Assembly: GCA_036489765.1 (NCBI GenBank)
Contig: DASXFE010000146.1
Location: 1 to 64,000 of the forward strand
Length of the DNA: 64,000 nt
Direction: 5' to 3'
Source of the DNA: DATARH01 sp036489765
GTDB lineage: Bacteria; Pseudomonadota; Alphaproteobacteria; ATCC43930; CGMCC-115725
Shown here: positions 34,804 through 43,469 of the stretch, piece by piece
Layout of the letters: the number at the start of each line of letters is the position of its first letter
Numbering within the stretch: position 1 is the stretch's first letter
Notes under the pieces: model-generated
What the model saw: the letters and a program-made list of their open reading frames with translations, nothing else
What the model was told of the DNA's origin: nothing
Database searches by the model: none
Position numbers and translations under genes: made by a program

Positions 34804-36318
34804 CTACGGCGCTCCCGCCGGTGTACGAACATCGATGACTGCATACGGATCGGCGTAGACCCGGTGCCACCCCGGCAGCCGCTCAAGCACCGCGACGGCG
34901 CCGTTGTCGGGCCGAAGCAGCGTCCACGCAATCCCGTACCGGGCGAGCAACCGCGACAACACCGCTTCATTCCCCCCCTCGGCGGCAACATCGGCGGCAA
35001 GAAAATCGTTGCCGAACATCTCGACCCGGCCATCGATGAAATCCCGAACCCCGGAAAAGGCGAGGTAGCCGCCGAACGCCTCGCTATTGAAGATCGGACC
35101 GGAGAGGCCGAGATCGCGGGCGGCCCTCGTAGCCGAGGCCGGCGTCACCTGGTCATCGGCCCGGACGACGGGATGGACGATCAGCGGGAGCGCGAGCGTC
35201 GCCGCGAGGCCCAGCGTGACCCCGAGCGCCGGCCAACGCACCGGTCCCGCCAGCCGCGCCGCCCCGCGCCAGAGGCCCGATCCCGCAAAGACCGAGCCAT
35301 AACCGCCCAGCGCCGTCCCAAGCCCCTCCGCGAGGACCAGCGGCCCGACGAGGCCCAGGAGGTCCGCATGGCGGACATGGCGGAGAGCCATGTGGAGAAG
35401 CACCAGCAAAAGACCGAGCCGTGGCCACTCGACCCGAACCCGCAATGTGAACCCGATAGCAATCGCGGCCACGACCCACAATTCGAGGGCCGGGAACCCG
35501 GCGAAGTTCGGGGGTAGCCACTCTCCAAACGAGGCTTCCAGAGCCGGCATCGCCATCAACCGCAGAGGCTGGAGAAACGCCGTCGGGCCGCTCGGTGTCA
35601 GCAGCCCCGCGCCAACCCCAGCGACGACGAAGCAGCCCCACCTGACGGCCGCTTCCCGCCGCGTCGGGCTCTTCCAGACGGCCTCGGCCGCCAGCCAGCC
35701 TGCGAGGCCGATGCCGAACAGAAAGCTCGCGTGCAGATTCGCCCAGACCACCATGACGGGGAGCAAAAGCCAGCGCGGCCCGGCCGCGCGATCCCGCGCC
35801 GCCATCAGCGAGCCCGACCACAGCACGAGCAGCGGCATCGCCAGGACGTGGGCGCGGGCGACCGTGTGGGGAAACACCAGCCCCGCGCCCATCAGCGTCA
35901 TGATGAGCGCCGCCAAGGGGCCGACGCGCCGCGTCAGGAAATGGCACAGAAGAGCCAGCGCCACAGCGACGCAAGCCGCTGAGAGGATGATGACCCCGCT
36001 CCAGCCCGTGCGGTCGTAGACCGCAGCGAGGATCGCCTCGGCGAGCCATTCGCCCGGGACCCAGCGGGCGCCAGGCATCGAATAGGAGAAGGGGTCGGCG
36101 GTCGGGAGGGCCCAATGGGCCCATATCCAGCGGCCAGCCGCGATGTGAAGATAGGTGTCCGGGTCGTTGAGCAGCGCCCGGGGCTGGGCAAGCAGACGAG
36201 CCAGAATGGCCAGGCCGACCCAGAGCGGCCAGTTGGGGACGAAGCTCGCCCACGCCGACCGCACAGCACCGCGCTCGGCTGCAGGGGAATGGGAGAGCTC
36301 GGCATCTGGAGCGACCAC
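34804..36318 (-). CDS. polytopic membrane protein of unknown function
   Basis: About 504 residues with 10-12 hydrophobic helices in the first 400 residues, and a C-terminal soluble part of about 100 residues (SGPIFNSEAFGGYLAFSG, FIDGRVEMFGNDFL, LLRPDNGAVAVLERLPGW). The first loop reads LNDPDTYLHIAAGRWIWAH with an early aspartate, and the C-terminal domain has the look of GT-C-like membrane proteins. No enzymatic assignment is possible from sequence. The GTG at 36318 is preferred because the longer frame to ATG 36393 adds a Pro/Arg-rich, non-native-looking leader, but that is not certain. It lies between alaS and recA on the same strand. Confidence 0.75.
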   Translation of the reverse strand: MVAPDAELSHSPAAERGAVRSAWASFVPNWPLWVGLAILARLLAQPRALLNDPDTYLHIAAGRWIWAHWALPTADPFSYSMPGARWVPGEWLAEAILAAVYDRTGWSGVIILSAACVAVALALLCHFLTRRVGPLAALIMTLMGAGLVFPHTVARAHVLAMPLLVLWSGSLMAARDRAAGPRWLLLPVMVVWANLHASFLFGIGLAGWLAAEAVWKSPTRREAAVRWGCFVVAGVGAGLLTPSGPTAFLQPLRLMAMPALEASFGEWLPPNFAGFPALELWVVAAIAIGFTLRVRVEWPRLGLLLVLLHMALRHVRHADLLGLVGPLVLAEGLGTALGGYGSVFAGSGLWRGAARLAGPVRWPALGVTLGLAATLALPLIVHPVVRADDQVTPASATRAARDLGLSGPIFNSEAFGGYLAFSGVRDFIDGRVEMFGNDFLAADVAAEGGNEAVLSRLLARYGIAWTLLRPDNGAVAVLERLPGWHRVYADPYAVIDVRTPAGAP

Positions 36319-36472
36319 GGTAACCCATCGCCTGCCGGGGCTCGGGCGGGTGGGACCACCCCACCTCGCGCGGCGCACCCCTGGCAGAGGCACGCGCCAC
36401 CCCGTCAGCGTGGGGGGACGGGGTTAATTTGCCGTCAATCGCGGCACGCCCTCTCCCTCGCCGCTTCGCGTG

Positions 36473-37543
36473 CTATTCGTCGCCGGCAGCCTCGCCCGGC
36501 GCGGCCATCATCGCGTCGGCGACGAGGCCGGCGTTGCCGCGGATCGCGTGCTCGATCATATCGGCGGCGTCGGTATGGTCCTTGAGATAGGTCTTGGCGT
36601 TTTCGCGGCCCTGGCCGATGCGTTGGCCGTCGTGGGAGAACCAAGCGCCGGACTTCTCGACGACGCCGGCCTGGACGCCGAGATCGATCAGCTCGCCGCG
36701 CTTCGAGATGCCCTCGCCGTACATGATGTCGAAATCGACGACCTTGAACGGCGGCGCCATCTTGTTCTTGACCACCTTGACGCGGGTTTGGTTGCCGACG
36801 ACCTGGTCGCGGTCCTTGATTGCGCCGATGCGCCGGATGTCGAGCCGCACCGAGGCATAGAATTTCAGCGCATTGCCGCCGGTCGTGGTCTCGGGGTTGC
36901 CGAACATCACCCCGATCTTGAGGCGGATCTGATTGATGAAGATCACCATCGCCCGCGACCGCGATATCGAGCCGGTCAACTTGCGCAGCGCCTGGCTCAT
37001 CAGCCGCGCGTGGAGGCCGACGTGGCTGTCGCCCATCTCGCCTTCGAGCTCCGCTCGCGGCACCAGCGCCGCGACCGAGTCGATCACGAGCACATCGATC
37101 GCCCCGGAGCGCACCAGCGTATCGGCGATTTCGAGCGCCTGTTCGCCGGCATCCGGCTGCGAGATCAAGAGGTCGTCGACGTTGACGCCCAGCTTTCGCG
37201 CATAGCCCGGGTCGAGCGCATGCTCGGCGTCGATAAAGGCGCAGGTGCCGCCGTTCTTCTGCGCCTCGGCGATCACATGGAGCGCGAGGGTCGTCTTGCC
37301 CGAGCTTTCCGGCCCGTAGATCTCGATGACCCGCCCGCGCGGCAACCCGCCGATCCCGAGCGCGATATCGAGCCCGAGCGAGCCCGTCGACACGACCTCG
37401 ACCTCGGTGGCGGCCTCATGCGAGCCGAGCTTCATGATCGAGCCCTTGCCGAAGGAGCGCTCGATCTGACCAAGCGCCGCATCCAAAGCCCGCTGCTTAT
37501 CCATCGTTTCCCGATCCAAAAGGCGCAATGCGGGTTGATTCAT
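36473..37543 (-). CDS. recA: recombinase RecA
   Basis: A 356-residue RecA of standard length. It binds single-stranded DNA, drives strand exchange and triggers LexA self-cleavage. Visible motifs are Walker A GPESSGKT (residues 77-84), DAEHALDPGYARKLGV, the Walker B region VLVIDSVAALVP, loop L1 GEMGDSHVGLHARLMSQALR and loop L2 FINQIRLKIGVMFGNPETTTGGNALKF. GGAGGG lies 4 nt before the ATG. A LexA box (GAAC-N7-GAAC) lies 76 nt upstream, so SOS induction is expected. Confidence 0.98.
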   Translation of the reverse strand: MNQPALRLLDRETMDKQRALDAALGQIERSFGKGSIMKLGSHEAATEVEVVSTGSLGLDIALGIGGLPRGRVIEIYGPESSGKTTLALHVIAEAQKNGGTCAFIDAEHALDPGYARKLGVNVDDLLISQPDAGEQALEIADTLVRSGAIDVLVIDSVAALVPRAELEGEMGDSHVGLHARLMSQALRKLTGSISRSRAMVIFINQIRLKIGVMFGNPETTTGGNALKFYASVRLDIRRIGAIKDRDQVVGNQTRVKVVKNKMAPPFKVVDFDIMYGEGISKRGELIDLGVQAGVVEKSGAWFSHDGQRIGQGRENAKTYLKDHTDAADMIEHAIRGNAGLVADAMMAAPGEAAGDE

Positions 37544-37618
37544 AGTCCCCTCCGTCAGTCCAAGCCAGCGCGGGCGGCGCGGCGCGGCACGGGGAATAAT
37601 GTATCGGTTTTGTTCTTG

Positions 37619-37633
37619 GAACACAATGAGAAC
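37619..37633. promoter_or_regulatory. LexA/SOS box upstream of recA
   Basis: GAAC (37619-37622), seven bases, GAAC (37630-37633) is a perfect copy of the alphaproteobacterial LexA operator (GAAC/GTTC-N7 direct repeat). Its position 76-90 nt before the recA start codon fits a promoter operator. Confidence 0.85.
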
Positions 37634-37911
37634 TTTCGCCGGCACTTAAAGGCCTGAAAATGCCTGTTATCCCTGTTTTTATCAGTCTTTTATCAGGCGG
37701 CCCCGGTTCCTGGAAGCGACGGATGGGAAAATGTTGCCCGAAGATTTTGACGATTTTACGGTCGGCGTGATGGAGGGAATCGGCCTTTTGCAAAGAGGCG
37801 TACAAGGGTTCGGACATTATGACAGCGGGTCGTAGACTTGGGCGTCAGCCCGCTGCGGAAAGGAGGTGGACGGAACGCGCAATACGGCCCTCGCCGGCGT
37901 CTCGGCACGGA
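37634..37911. other. non-coding stretch between the recA promoter and the pseudogene remnant
   Basis: Part of the 536-nt gap between recA and cckA. It is less GC-rich than its surroundings near 37660-37700, where TTTATCAG occurs twice in tandem. GCCTTTTGCAAAGAGGC near 37784 is partly palindromic. I see no intact gene, RNA gene or U-tract terminator. Confidence 0.4.
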
Positions 37912-38053
37912 ATGGTAGGCACCGGCAATCTGCTGAGCACAGGGCAGGACGATTTCCTGATCTGGGGCGGCGTCACTACACCCAGGTCGGCGGCGTCGGC
38001 CCCGAGTGGAATTTCCACACGGCCAACCCCGACAACCTTCGCCTGAAACAGTC
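37912..38053 (+). pseudogene. frameshifted remnant resembling a VCBS/FG-GAP-type repeat protein
   Basis: One frame reads VGTGNLLSTGQDDFLIWG (from 37915). After about 37970 a different frame reads RHYTQVGGVGPEWNFHTANP and runs to about 38053. Together they resemble the unit GTGDxxGTGxDDFLI...YTQVGGLGPEW found in large secreted repeat proteins of alphaproteobacteria (recalled from family knowledge, not searched). The two halves need one frameshift and a short deletion to join. No start or upstream domain remains, so this is a decayed fragment, if the resemblance is real. Confidence 0.4.
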
Positions 38054-38079
38054 GGCGGAAGACGGCAGAGCATTCCGCC

Positions 38080-40602
38080 CTATGCCACTTCGCCCGAAAT
38101 GACGTCCTTCACCTTGCCGGCGAGCTGTTTCAGCGAGAACGGCTTTGGCAGGAAGTGGATTTCGCTGTCGGAATCGAGCTTCTGGCGGAACGAGTCTTCA
38201 GTGTAGCCGGAGATGAAGATCACTTTCATGTCGGGATGGATCTCGCGGACCTCGCGGATGAGGCCGGGGCCGTCCATGCGGGGCATCACAACATCGGTGA
38301 TCAGGAGATCGGGAGCGCGGTCCGCGCTGCGGATCAGTTCGAGCGCGGCCTCGCCGCTTTTCGCCTCGATGACCGTGTAGCCTTTGTTGCGCAGCGCGCG
38401 GGCGCCAAAGATGCGCACCGGATCCTCGTCCTCGACGAGCATGACGGTGCCGATCCCGGTGAGGTCCTTGGCCGGCATCGGCTCGACGGGCTCAGCGCGG
38501 GCGGTGGCGGCGGCCTCGGCCAGCTGGTGGCGCGGCAGATAGATCTGGAAAGTCGCGCCCTGGCCGGGTGCGCTGTCGACAAAGACGAAGCCGCCGGTCT
38601 GCTTGACGATGCCGTAGACGGTCGAGAGGCCGAGCCCGGTGCCGGAGCCAATTTCCTTCGTCGAGAAAAACGGTTCGAAGATGCGGGCAAGGTTCGCTTT
38701 CGGGATGCCGACCCCGGTGTCGGAAACCTCGATCGAGACGTACTGGCCGGCCGGCATGATCTCGGGTCCGCGGCGCAGCGGAGCGCTCTGGATCATGTTG
38801 TCGGTGCGGATCGTCAGCGTGCCCCCGCTCGGCATCGCGTCGCGGGCATTGACGGCAAGGTTGATGATGACCTGCTCGAGCTGGCCCTGATCGACCTTGA
38901 CGAGGCCGAGATCGCGGCCGAGCACGACGTTGAGCTCGATGTTCTCGCCGATCAGGCGGCGCAGGAGGTGCGACAGCTCGACCAGCACGTCGGTGATGTC
39001 GAGGATGCGCGGCTGCAGGGTCTGCTGGCGCGAGAACGCCAGAAGCTGCCGCACGAGGTTGGCCGCGCGGTTGGCGTTCTGCTTGATCTGCATGATATCG
39101 GCGAAGGACGGGTCGCCCGGCCGGAACCGCATCAAAAGCAGGTCGCAAAACCCGATCATCGCGGTCAGCAGATTGTTGAAATCGTGCGCGACGCCCCCGG
39201 CGAGCTGGCCGACCGCCTGCATCTTCTGCGACTGGGCGATCTGGATCTCGAGGTTCTTCTGCTCGGTGACCTCGATGAAATGCAGCATCAGCCCGCCCTC
39301 GCCGCCTTCGCTGCTGTCGAGGCGGGACAGGAAGACGACGCAGGTACGGTCGCGTGGGCTCTTGAGCCGCACCTCCACCGGCACGGCGGTCGACGGCCCG
39401 TCGGTGGTCTCGGCGAGCTTGACCGCGATCGCGCGGCGATCCTCTTCGGTGACGAACCCGATGAGAGGCTGGCCGATCAGGTCTTGCGGGTGAGCGCCGA
39501 AAAGCTCGGCAAGCGCGCGGTTGGCCTCTTCGAGCCGGCCAAAGCGATCGATCAGCGCGATCCCCACCGGGGCGTTGGCGAAAAACCGCTGGAACCGCTC
39601 GCGCGAGAGGCGCAGCGCGGTTTCCCATTCGCGCTCCGGGGTCAGGTCCCGGACGACCGAGCGGGTGCAGAGCTCCGCCCCTTCGCCGATCTTGGTCTGG
39701 CCGATCGAGACGTGGAGGTGACTGCCGTCGCGGCCCCTCAGCACGACCTCGCCGCGCTGGCCGGCACCAACGCCGATCGGATCGGACGGTTCGGTGCCGG
39801 GCGGCGGCGGGACGGCAAGGAAATCGTGCAGCACCGCGCCACTGCCGACGATCTCGGCCGGGCTCATGCCGAGCCAGCGCGCAAGGGTCTCATTGACGAA
39901 GAGGAAGCGGCCCTCGGCATCGACCGAATAGAACCCGACCGGCGCGTCGTCGAAGAAATCGACGACCCGGTTGCGCTCCTCATGGATCACCGTTTCCATC
40001 TCGTGGCGGGCGGTGATGTCCTGCAAGTTCCAGAAGCTGTAGCCCGGGCGGCCGACGATCGGGTTGACCTCGATATTGAACCACCCGGCCGCACCCCCGC
40101 GCGCGTCGCGCAGCGGCAGGCCCGCGATCGCGCGCGACCCGGCCATCGCTTTTTCCCTGAGGCGAGCGAAATCCTCGGCCGACTCGGCTCCGGCGATCGC
40201 CTCTGCGATGCGGGCGAGCGGCGCTCCGGCCGATTGCGGGAAAAGGTCGTTGAAGGCGGTGTTGGCGTAGACGATGCGGCCGGCGGGATCGAGCACGAGT
40301 TGCGCATCGGGCGACGCCTCGAGCGCCTGGCTCAGGATATCGACGCGGCCCGACAGGGCGCTGTGCACCCAGCGCGCGGCAAACGCGGTGATGCCGGTGA
40401 TCCCGGCGAGGGCGGTGACCGTGACGGCGGTCACGGCGATATTGGTGCCGGGGATTACCTCGGCAGCGCTGAGGATGCCGACCCCGACCCCCAGCGCGGC
40501 CAGCAGCAGCGCAAAATGAGCCAGCCAGCGGATCCACCACGGCTGCTGCCGTTCCGCGGCCCAGTTCGCCCACCGCGGCGCCCCCTCCGCTTCGGCAACC
40601 AT
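38080..40602 (-). CDS. cckA: cell-cycle hybrid histidine kinase CckA
   Basis: An 840-residue hybrid kinase. Two membrane helices (about 28-45 and 55-75) come first, then PAS-type domains (about 90-200, 212-325 and 332-448), the histidine kinase core with QKMQAVGQLAGGVAHDFNN (phospho-acceptor His473), N-box NLAVNARDAM, G1 DTGVGIP and G2 GSGTGLGLS, and a receiver domain (MLVEDEDPVR; phospho-acceptor Asp770 in DLLITDVVMPRMDG). This order and the conserved His region match CckA, which feeds phosphate through ChpT to CtrA and CpdR. One more PAS unit than Caulobacter CckA appears to be present. A perfect CtrA box lies 167 nt upstream. Confidence 0.95.
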   Translation of the reverse strand: MVAEAEGAPRWANWAAERQQPWWIRWLAHFALLLAALGVGVGILSAAEVIPGTNIAVTAVTVTALAGITGITAFAARWVHSALSGRVDILSQALEASPDAQLVLDPAGRIVYANTAFNDLFPQSAGAPLARIAEAIAGAESAEDFARLREKAMAGSRAIAGLPLRDARGGAAGWFNIEVNPIVGRPGYSFWNLQDITARHEMETVIHEERNRVVDFFDDAPVGFYSVDAEGRFLFVNETLARWLGMSPAEIVGSGAVLHDFLAVPPPPGTEPSDPIGVGAGQRGEVVLRGRDGSHLHVSIGQTKIGEGAELCTRSVVRDLTPEREWETALRLSRERFQRFFANAPVGIALIDRFGRLEEANRALAELFGAHPQDLIGQPLIGFVTEEDRRAIAVKLAETTDGPSTAVPVEVRLKSPRDRTCVVFLSRLDSSEGGEGGLMLHFIEVTEQKNLEIQIAQSQKMQAVGQLAGGVAHDFNNLLTAMIGFCDLLLMRFRPGDPSFADIMQIKQNANRAANLVRQLLAFSRQQTLQPRILDITDVLVELSHLLRRLIGENIELNVVLGRDLGLVKVDQGQLEQVIINLAVNARDAMPSGGTLTIRTDNMIQSAPLRRGPEIMPAGQYVSIEVSDTGVGIPKANLARIFEPFFSTKEIGSGTGLGLSTVYGIVKQTGGFVFVDSAPGQGATFQIYLPRHQLAEAAATARAEPVEPMPAKDLTGIGTVMLVEDEDPVRIFGARALRNKGYTVIEAKSGEAALELIRSADRAPDLLITDVVMPRMDGPGLIREVREIHPDMKVIFISGYTEDSFRQKLDSDSEIHFLPKPFSLKQLAGKVKDVISGEVA

Positions 40603-40768
40603 GATTACTGCCCTGCCTCAGCCAGTGATGTCGGAACCTTACCACCAACGCGTCGGCGCGACGCGCAGGCGGCTGCGGGCCGCGCCTCGGGCAGCCTTGC
40701 AAGCGCCGTGCATATGGCAGCGATCGTTGGGAATTCCGTCATTTGCCGCGAGTGTTGTCGGGAGCGCG

Positions 40769-40783
40769 TTAAGGCGGCGTTAA
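40769..40783. promoter_or_regulatory. CtrA binding site in the cckA upstream region
   Basis: TTAA (40769-40772), GGCGGCG, TTAA (40780-40783) is a perfect TTAA-N7-TTAA. On the minus strand it also has the favoured following C (TTAAC). It lies 167-181 nt before the cckA ATG and 84 nt past the dksA stop. TTAA is rare in this GC-rich DNA, so a chance match is unlikely. Confidence 0.75.
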
Positions 40784-40866
40784 CGAAGCGCGCTTCGCGT
40801 CAGGCGATCTTGAAAGCCGGCATTTTCCACCGCCGATTCGCCGGCGCCCAGCAGCGGCCGGGCCGG

Positions 40867-41283
40867 CTATTCGTCGCGGTGCGTGCGCTCCATGCGCTCG
40901 TGGCGCTCCTGCGCCTCGATCGACAAGGTTGCGATCGGCCGGGCTTCAAGCCGGCGGATTCCGATCGGCTCGTCGGTCTCCTCACAATAGCCATAGGTGC
41001 CGATTTCGAGACGATTGAGCGCGGCGTCGATCTTGGAGATGAGCTTGCGCTCGCGGTCCCGCGTGCGCAGTTCAATTGCGCGATCGGTCTCGAGAGAGGC
41101 GCGATCGGTAAGGTCAGGCTTCACGAGGCTTTCTTCTTTAAGGCTGCGCAATGTACCCGAAGAATCGGCGATCAGCTCGGCCTTCCAATCCAGCAATCTT
41201 TGGCGAAAGTACTCGATTTGAAGAGGGTTCATAAACTCTTCGTCATCGGAAGGACGGTAATCAGTTGGCAGTTCCAAGCGCAT
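40867..41283 (-). CDS. dksA: RNA polymerase-binding transcription factor DksA
   Basis: A 138-residue DksA. The coiled-coil region (FRQRLLDWKAELIADS ... ERKLISKIDAALNRLEIG) with the DRAS/ELRTRDRER turn is followed by the C-terminal zinc-finger-like part YGYCEETDEPIGIRRLEARPIATLSIEAQERHER. Only one cysteine of the usual four remains, as is typical of alphaproteobacterial DksA, so zinc is probably not bound in the classical way. DksA inserts into the RNAP secondary channel and works with ppGpp. It lies upstream of cckA on the same strand. Confidence 0.95.
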   Translation of the reverse strand: MRLELPTDYRPSDDEEFMNPLQIEYFRQRLLDWKAELIADSSGTLRSLKEESLVKPDLTDRASLETDRAIELRTRDRERKLISKIDAALNRLEIGTYGYCEETDEPIGIRRLEARPIATLSIEAQERHERMERTHRDE

Positions 41284-41674
41284 AACTCTCCCCGAGAGCC
41301 CCTTCGCGACGGGCGCGGAGTATATGAACGGGGTCGGGCCGGTTCAACCGCCAGAATCACATGGCACGGTGGTGATTTAATGCCAATTTTGCATAGCTCG
41401 GGGTCCGCTTTCGGCTCGGGTCCGGCGACGCGCCGCCGGGCAACTCTCTACCGACAAAATAGATCAAGCAGATGGCCGCCCCGGCGGGTTGTCCCAATCG
41501 CCAAATAGGCAATGCGCTTGTGTCGAGAAATCAATCAAATTTTAGGGACAGTTTTTAGCAATATTTTAGCCCACATTACATTTTTTCCTGGGCGAAGTAC
41601 ATTGCTGACTTAGTGTTTCATTAAGTAGCCGTAGATACTTTCGGCCGACCCACAACGCACCATTATTCAAGCCA
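41284..41674. other. divergent intergenic region between dksA and sciP
   Basis: A 391-nt region carrying both promoters. The part from about 41515 to 41640 is AT-rich compared with its surroundings. TTTTAG occurs three times: 41540-41545, 41553-41558 and 41564-41569, with spacers of 7 and 5 nt, the first of them 1 helical turn. Single TTAA sites occur near 41378 and 41623. I see no gene, tRNA or terminator. Confidence 0.5.
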
Positions 41675-41959
41675 ATGGATTCTATGGACAACTTGTTTGA
41701 CGGCGCGTCGGCCATGACCGACGCGCTCGATCTTCCCCCCACAGACACAAAGCGCTGGGTCGTCCGGCGCAAGGCCGTGGTCGTCGCCGCCGTTCGCAAC
41801 GGTTCGCTGAGCCTGCAGGAGGCATGCCGCCGGTACCATCTGTCGGTCGAGGAGTTCCTTGCCTGGCAGCGGGCAATCGACGCCTATGGCGTCCCCGGGC
41901 TGCGCGTCACCCGGCTGCAGATCTATCGCGACACCGACGCGATACGCGGCGGCAAATAG
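41675..41959 (+). CDS. sciP: CtrA inhibitor SciP (DUF1153 family)
   Basis: A 94-residue helix-turn-helix protein of DUF1153. The core DLPPTDTKRWVVRRKAVVVAAVRNG, LSLQEACRRYHLSVEEFLAWQRAID, GVPGLRVTRLQIYR matches Caulobacter SciP, which binds CtrA and DNA to silence CtrA-activated promoters in G1. The N-terminal 18 residues are variable, and starts at 41684 or 41714 are possible. It lies 391 nt from dksA, divergent, and less than 1.1 kb from the cckA start, so CtrA signalling parts are clustered. Its stop faces the truncated amidohydrolase with 1 nt between. Confidence 0.92.
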   Translation: MDSMDNLFDGASAMTDALDLPPTDTKRWVVRRKAVVVAAVRNGSLSLQEACRRYHLSVEEFLAWQRAIDAYGVPGLRVTRLQIYRDTDAIRGGK

Positions 41960-41960
41960 C

Positions 41961-42971
41961 TCACCCTTTTTCGTGCGGCGAGTGCCACCAAGCCCCGCCG
42001 ACGACCATCCCCACAACGCCCAGCCTCCACGGCCCGCGACGTTCCTCCCCCAGAACGTCGCGGTACGGAAAGTCCCCTTCCTCGAGCTCGAGGAGCGTCG
42101 CGTCCCCAATGCCGCCCGGGCACAGCCGACCGAGCTCGGGCCGTCCGACCGCGTCGCCGGCGGCGCTGGTGCTGGCACGGATCACAGCGCCAAGCTCCAT
42201 CCCCAACGACAGCAATTTCGACATCGTCACGAGCTGGTTGTAGGCCGGCCCGTCGATGCTCAACGCATGGACGTCGCTCGAGATGACGTCGGGCGGAAAG
42301 CCGCCGGCGAGCATTCCCTCGGCCGTGCGGAAGCCGAACGAGCCGCCGCCATGCCCGATATCGAAAATGACGCCGCGCTCGCGCGCCGCGATCACCTCCT
42401 CTCGGATGCGCCCGTCGCCGTGCACCGGCGCATTCGGGAACGGCCGGAAGCAATGGGTGAGAATATCGCCCCGGCGCATCCGCGAGACGACCTCGAGCCG
42501 CGACGGCGGCGGGTGGTCGAGGTGCGCCATTACCGGCAACCCGGTCTCCTCGGCAACTTCGAGCGCGATATCGAGCGGCTGATAGCCCGAATCGCCTCCT
42601 GCGCCGCGCCCGACCCTGACTTTCACGCCGACGATGAGGTCACGGTTCGCGGCGATGACGCGCACGCATTCGCGCGGGTCGATCAACCGCAGGTCGGCGC
42701 ATTCCCCGACCATCACCGTTGCCGCGAATGCGAAGATCCCGGGATAGGACACGTTGAGGAACGGCAGGATGCGGACGGGCGACGGCTCGATGACGTGGCG
42801 GCGGAAGCCATGGAAGTTTCCGGGGCCGCTGCTGCCGGCGTCGATAAAGGTGGTCGTGCCGGCGGCGCGCGCGACCCCGGCCGCATCGACGCCGAGCGAG
42901 GTGCCGCCCCAATAGACATGCGTGTGCAGATCGACGAGGCCGGGCACGACGAGCTTGCCGCGCACGTCCAC
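41961..42971 (-). pseudogene. 5'-truncated amidohydrolase/deacetylase (dihydroorotase-like, PRK09237 type)
   Basis: 336 residues of a metallo-amidohydrolase. The body is intact: VVPGLVDLHTHVYWGG (HxH metal motif), TTTFIDAGSSGPGNFHGFRRHVIEP, VGVKVRVG (lysine), VMAHLDHPPP, GDILTHCFRPFPNA, IFDIGHGGGSFGF and DVISSDVHALS (catalytic Asp). The first about 45 codons of the family, which build the small beta-sandwich, are absent. Upstream in frame come only about 10 family-like residues (RDLPAAAAPAVDV) and then a TGA, right where 31-bp tandem repeats begin. GTG 42971 could still start a shortened protein, but folding is doubtful. Confidence 0.8.
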
Positions 42972-42999
42972 GGCCGGCGCGGCAGCGGCCGGGAGGTCG

Positions 43000-43068
43000 C
43001 GCCCGCATCACAGAAAAAGGCGGGGCGTCTCGCCCGCATCACACAAAAAAGCGGGCGTGACGCCCGCG
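43000..43068. repeat. 31-bp tandem direct repeats with internal palindrome
   Basis: Two adjacent 31-bp units (43000-43030 and 43031-43061) begin CGCCCGCATCACA and differ at a handful of positions. A third start, CGCCCGC, follows (43062-43068). Within each unit CGCCCGC and GCGGG(C)G pair around an A-rich loop, so the array folds into hairpins. It sits directly at the break point of the truncated amidohydrolase. Confidence 0.8.
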
Positions 43069-43469
43069 GTCCAATCTTGTTACAATGCCCAACCGGGCGC
43101 GAGGCGGAGGTTGATGGGCCTTCCCCCAAAAGCGCCAAAGCAGATGACGGTTTTCCCTAAACCGCCATCGCCCTCACGCCTCGCTGCCGGGTCGACGGCA
43201 ACAGGATGATGACGGGAACCCCTCCGGCCCCACAACCTGTTGTATCAGGATTTCGTTAACCCCCTCAATTTATGAGGTTCTTCTTTGTTGACGGATTTTC
43301 ATTTTTCGACCGGCGGCGAATGACTCACCGAATCGCCGGCTTGCGGCCGCTTTACAGGGCGCGAGGACGCTTACAGGGATAAAAAACCCGCGTCGAGTTG
43401 CACCCGTCGCGGGAGCCGCATCGCCCTCCTGCCGTTTACCGGCCGGATGCTTTTCGGGTGAGGCCGGAA
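43069..43469. other. intergenic region before the L,D-transpeptidase gene
   Basis: About 400 nt without a supported gene. ACCCGCG and CGCGGG pair around 43386-43412 as a possible hairpin. TTGTTGACG near 43286 could be a -35 region for the transpeptidase gene. TTAACC at 43256 is a single CtrA-like half. Nothing else is assignable. Confidence 0.4.

Noticed and set aside
31983..34838. A 951-codon open frame on the + strand
   Set aside because: It is antisense to alaS and shows the same biased composition; alaS on the minus strand is beyond doubt.
37819..38102. Two short + strand ORFs (75 and 78 codons) as intact genes
   Set aside because: Each holds only half of a repeat-like pattern in different frames, with no good ribosome site, so a pseudogene remnant is the better reading.
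41361..41380. Sigma54 promoter (TGGCACGGTGGTG)
   Set aside because: The -24-like GG is present but the -12 GC at the required spacing is missing.
38155..41508. A 1117-codon open frame on the + strand
   Set aside because: It is antisense to cckA and dksA. Its translation is Arg/Asp/Gly-rich without domain pattern, as usual for antisense frames in GC-rich DNA.
43000..43068. CRISPR array
   Set aside because: The 31-bp units are adjacent with no spacers, only two and a bit copies exist, and no cas gene is present.
43398..43469. Upstream extension of the L,D-transpeptidase frame
   Set aside because: The extra residues precede the signal peptide and would bury it; the ATG at 43470 gives a clean export signal.
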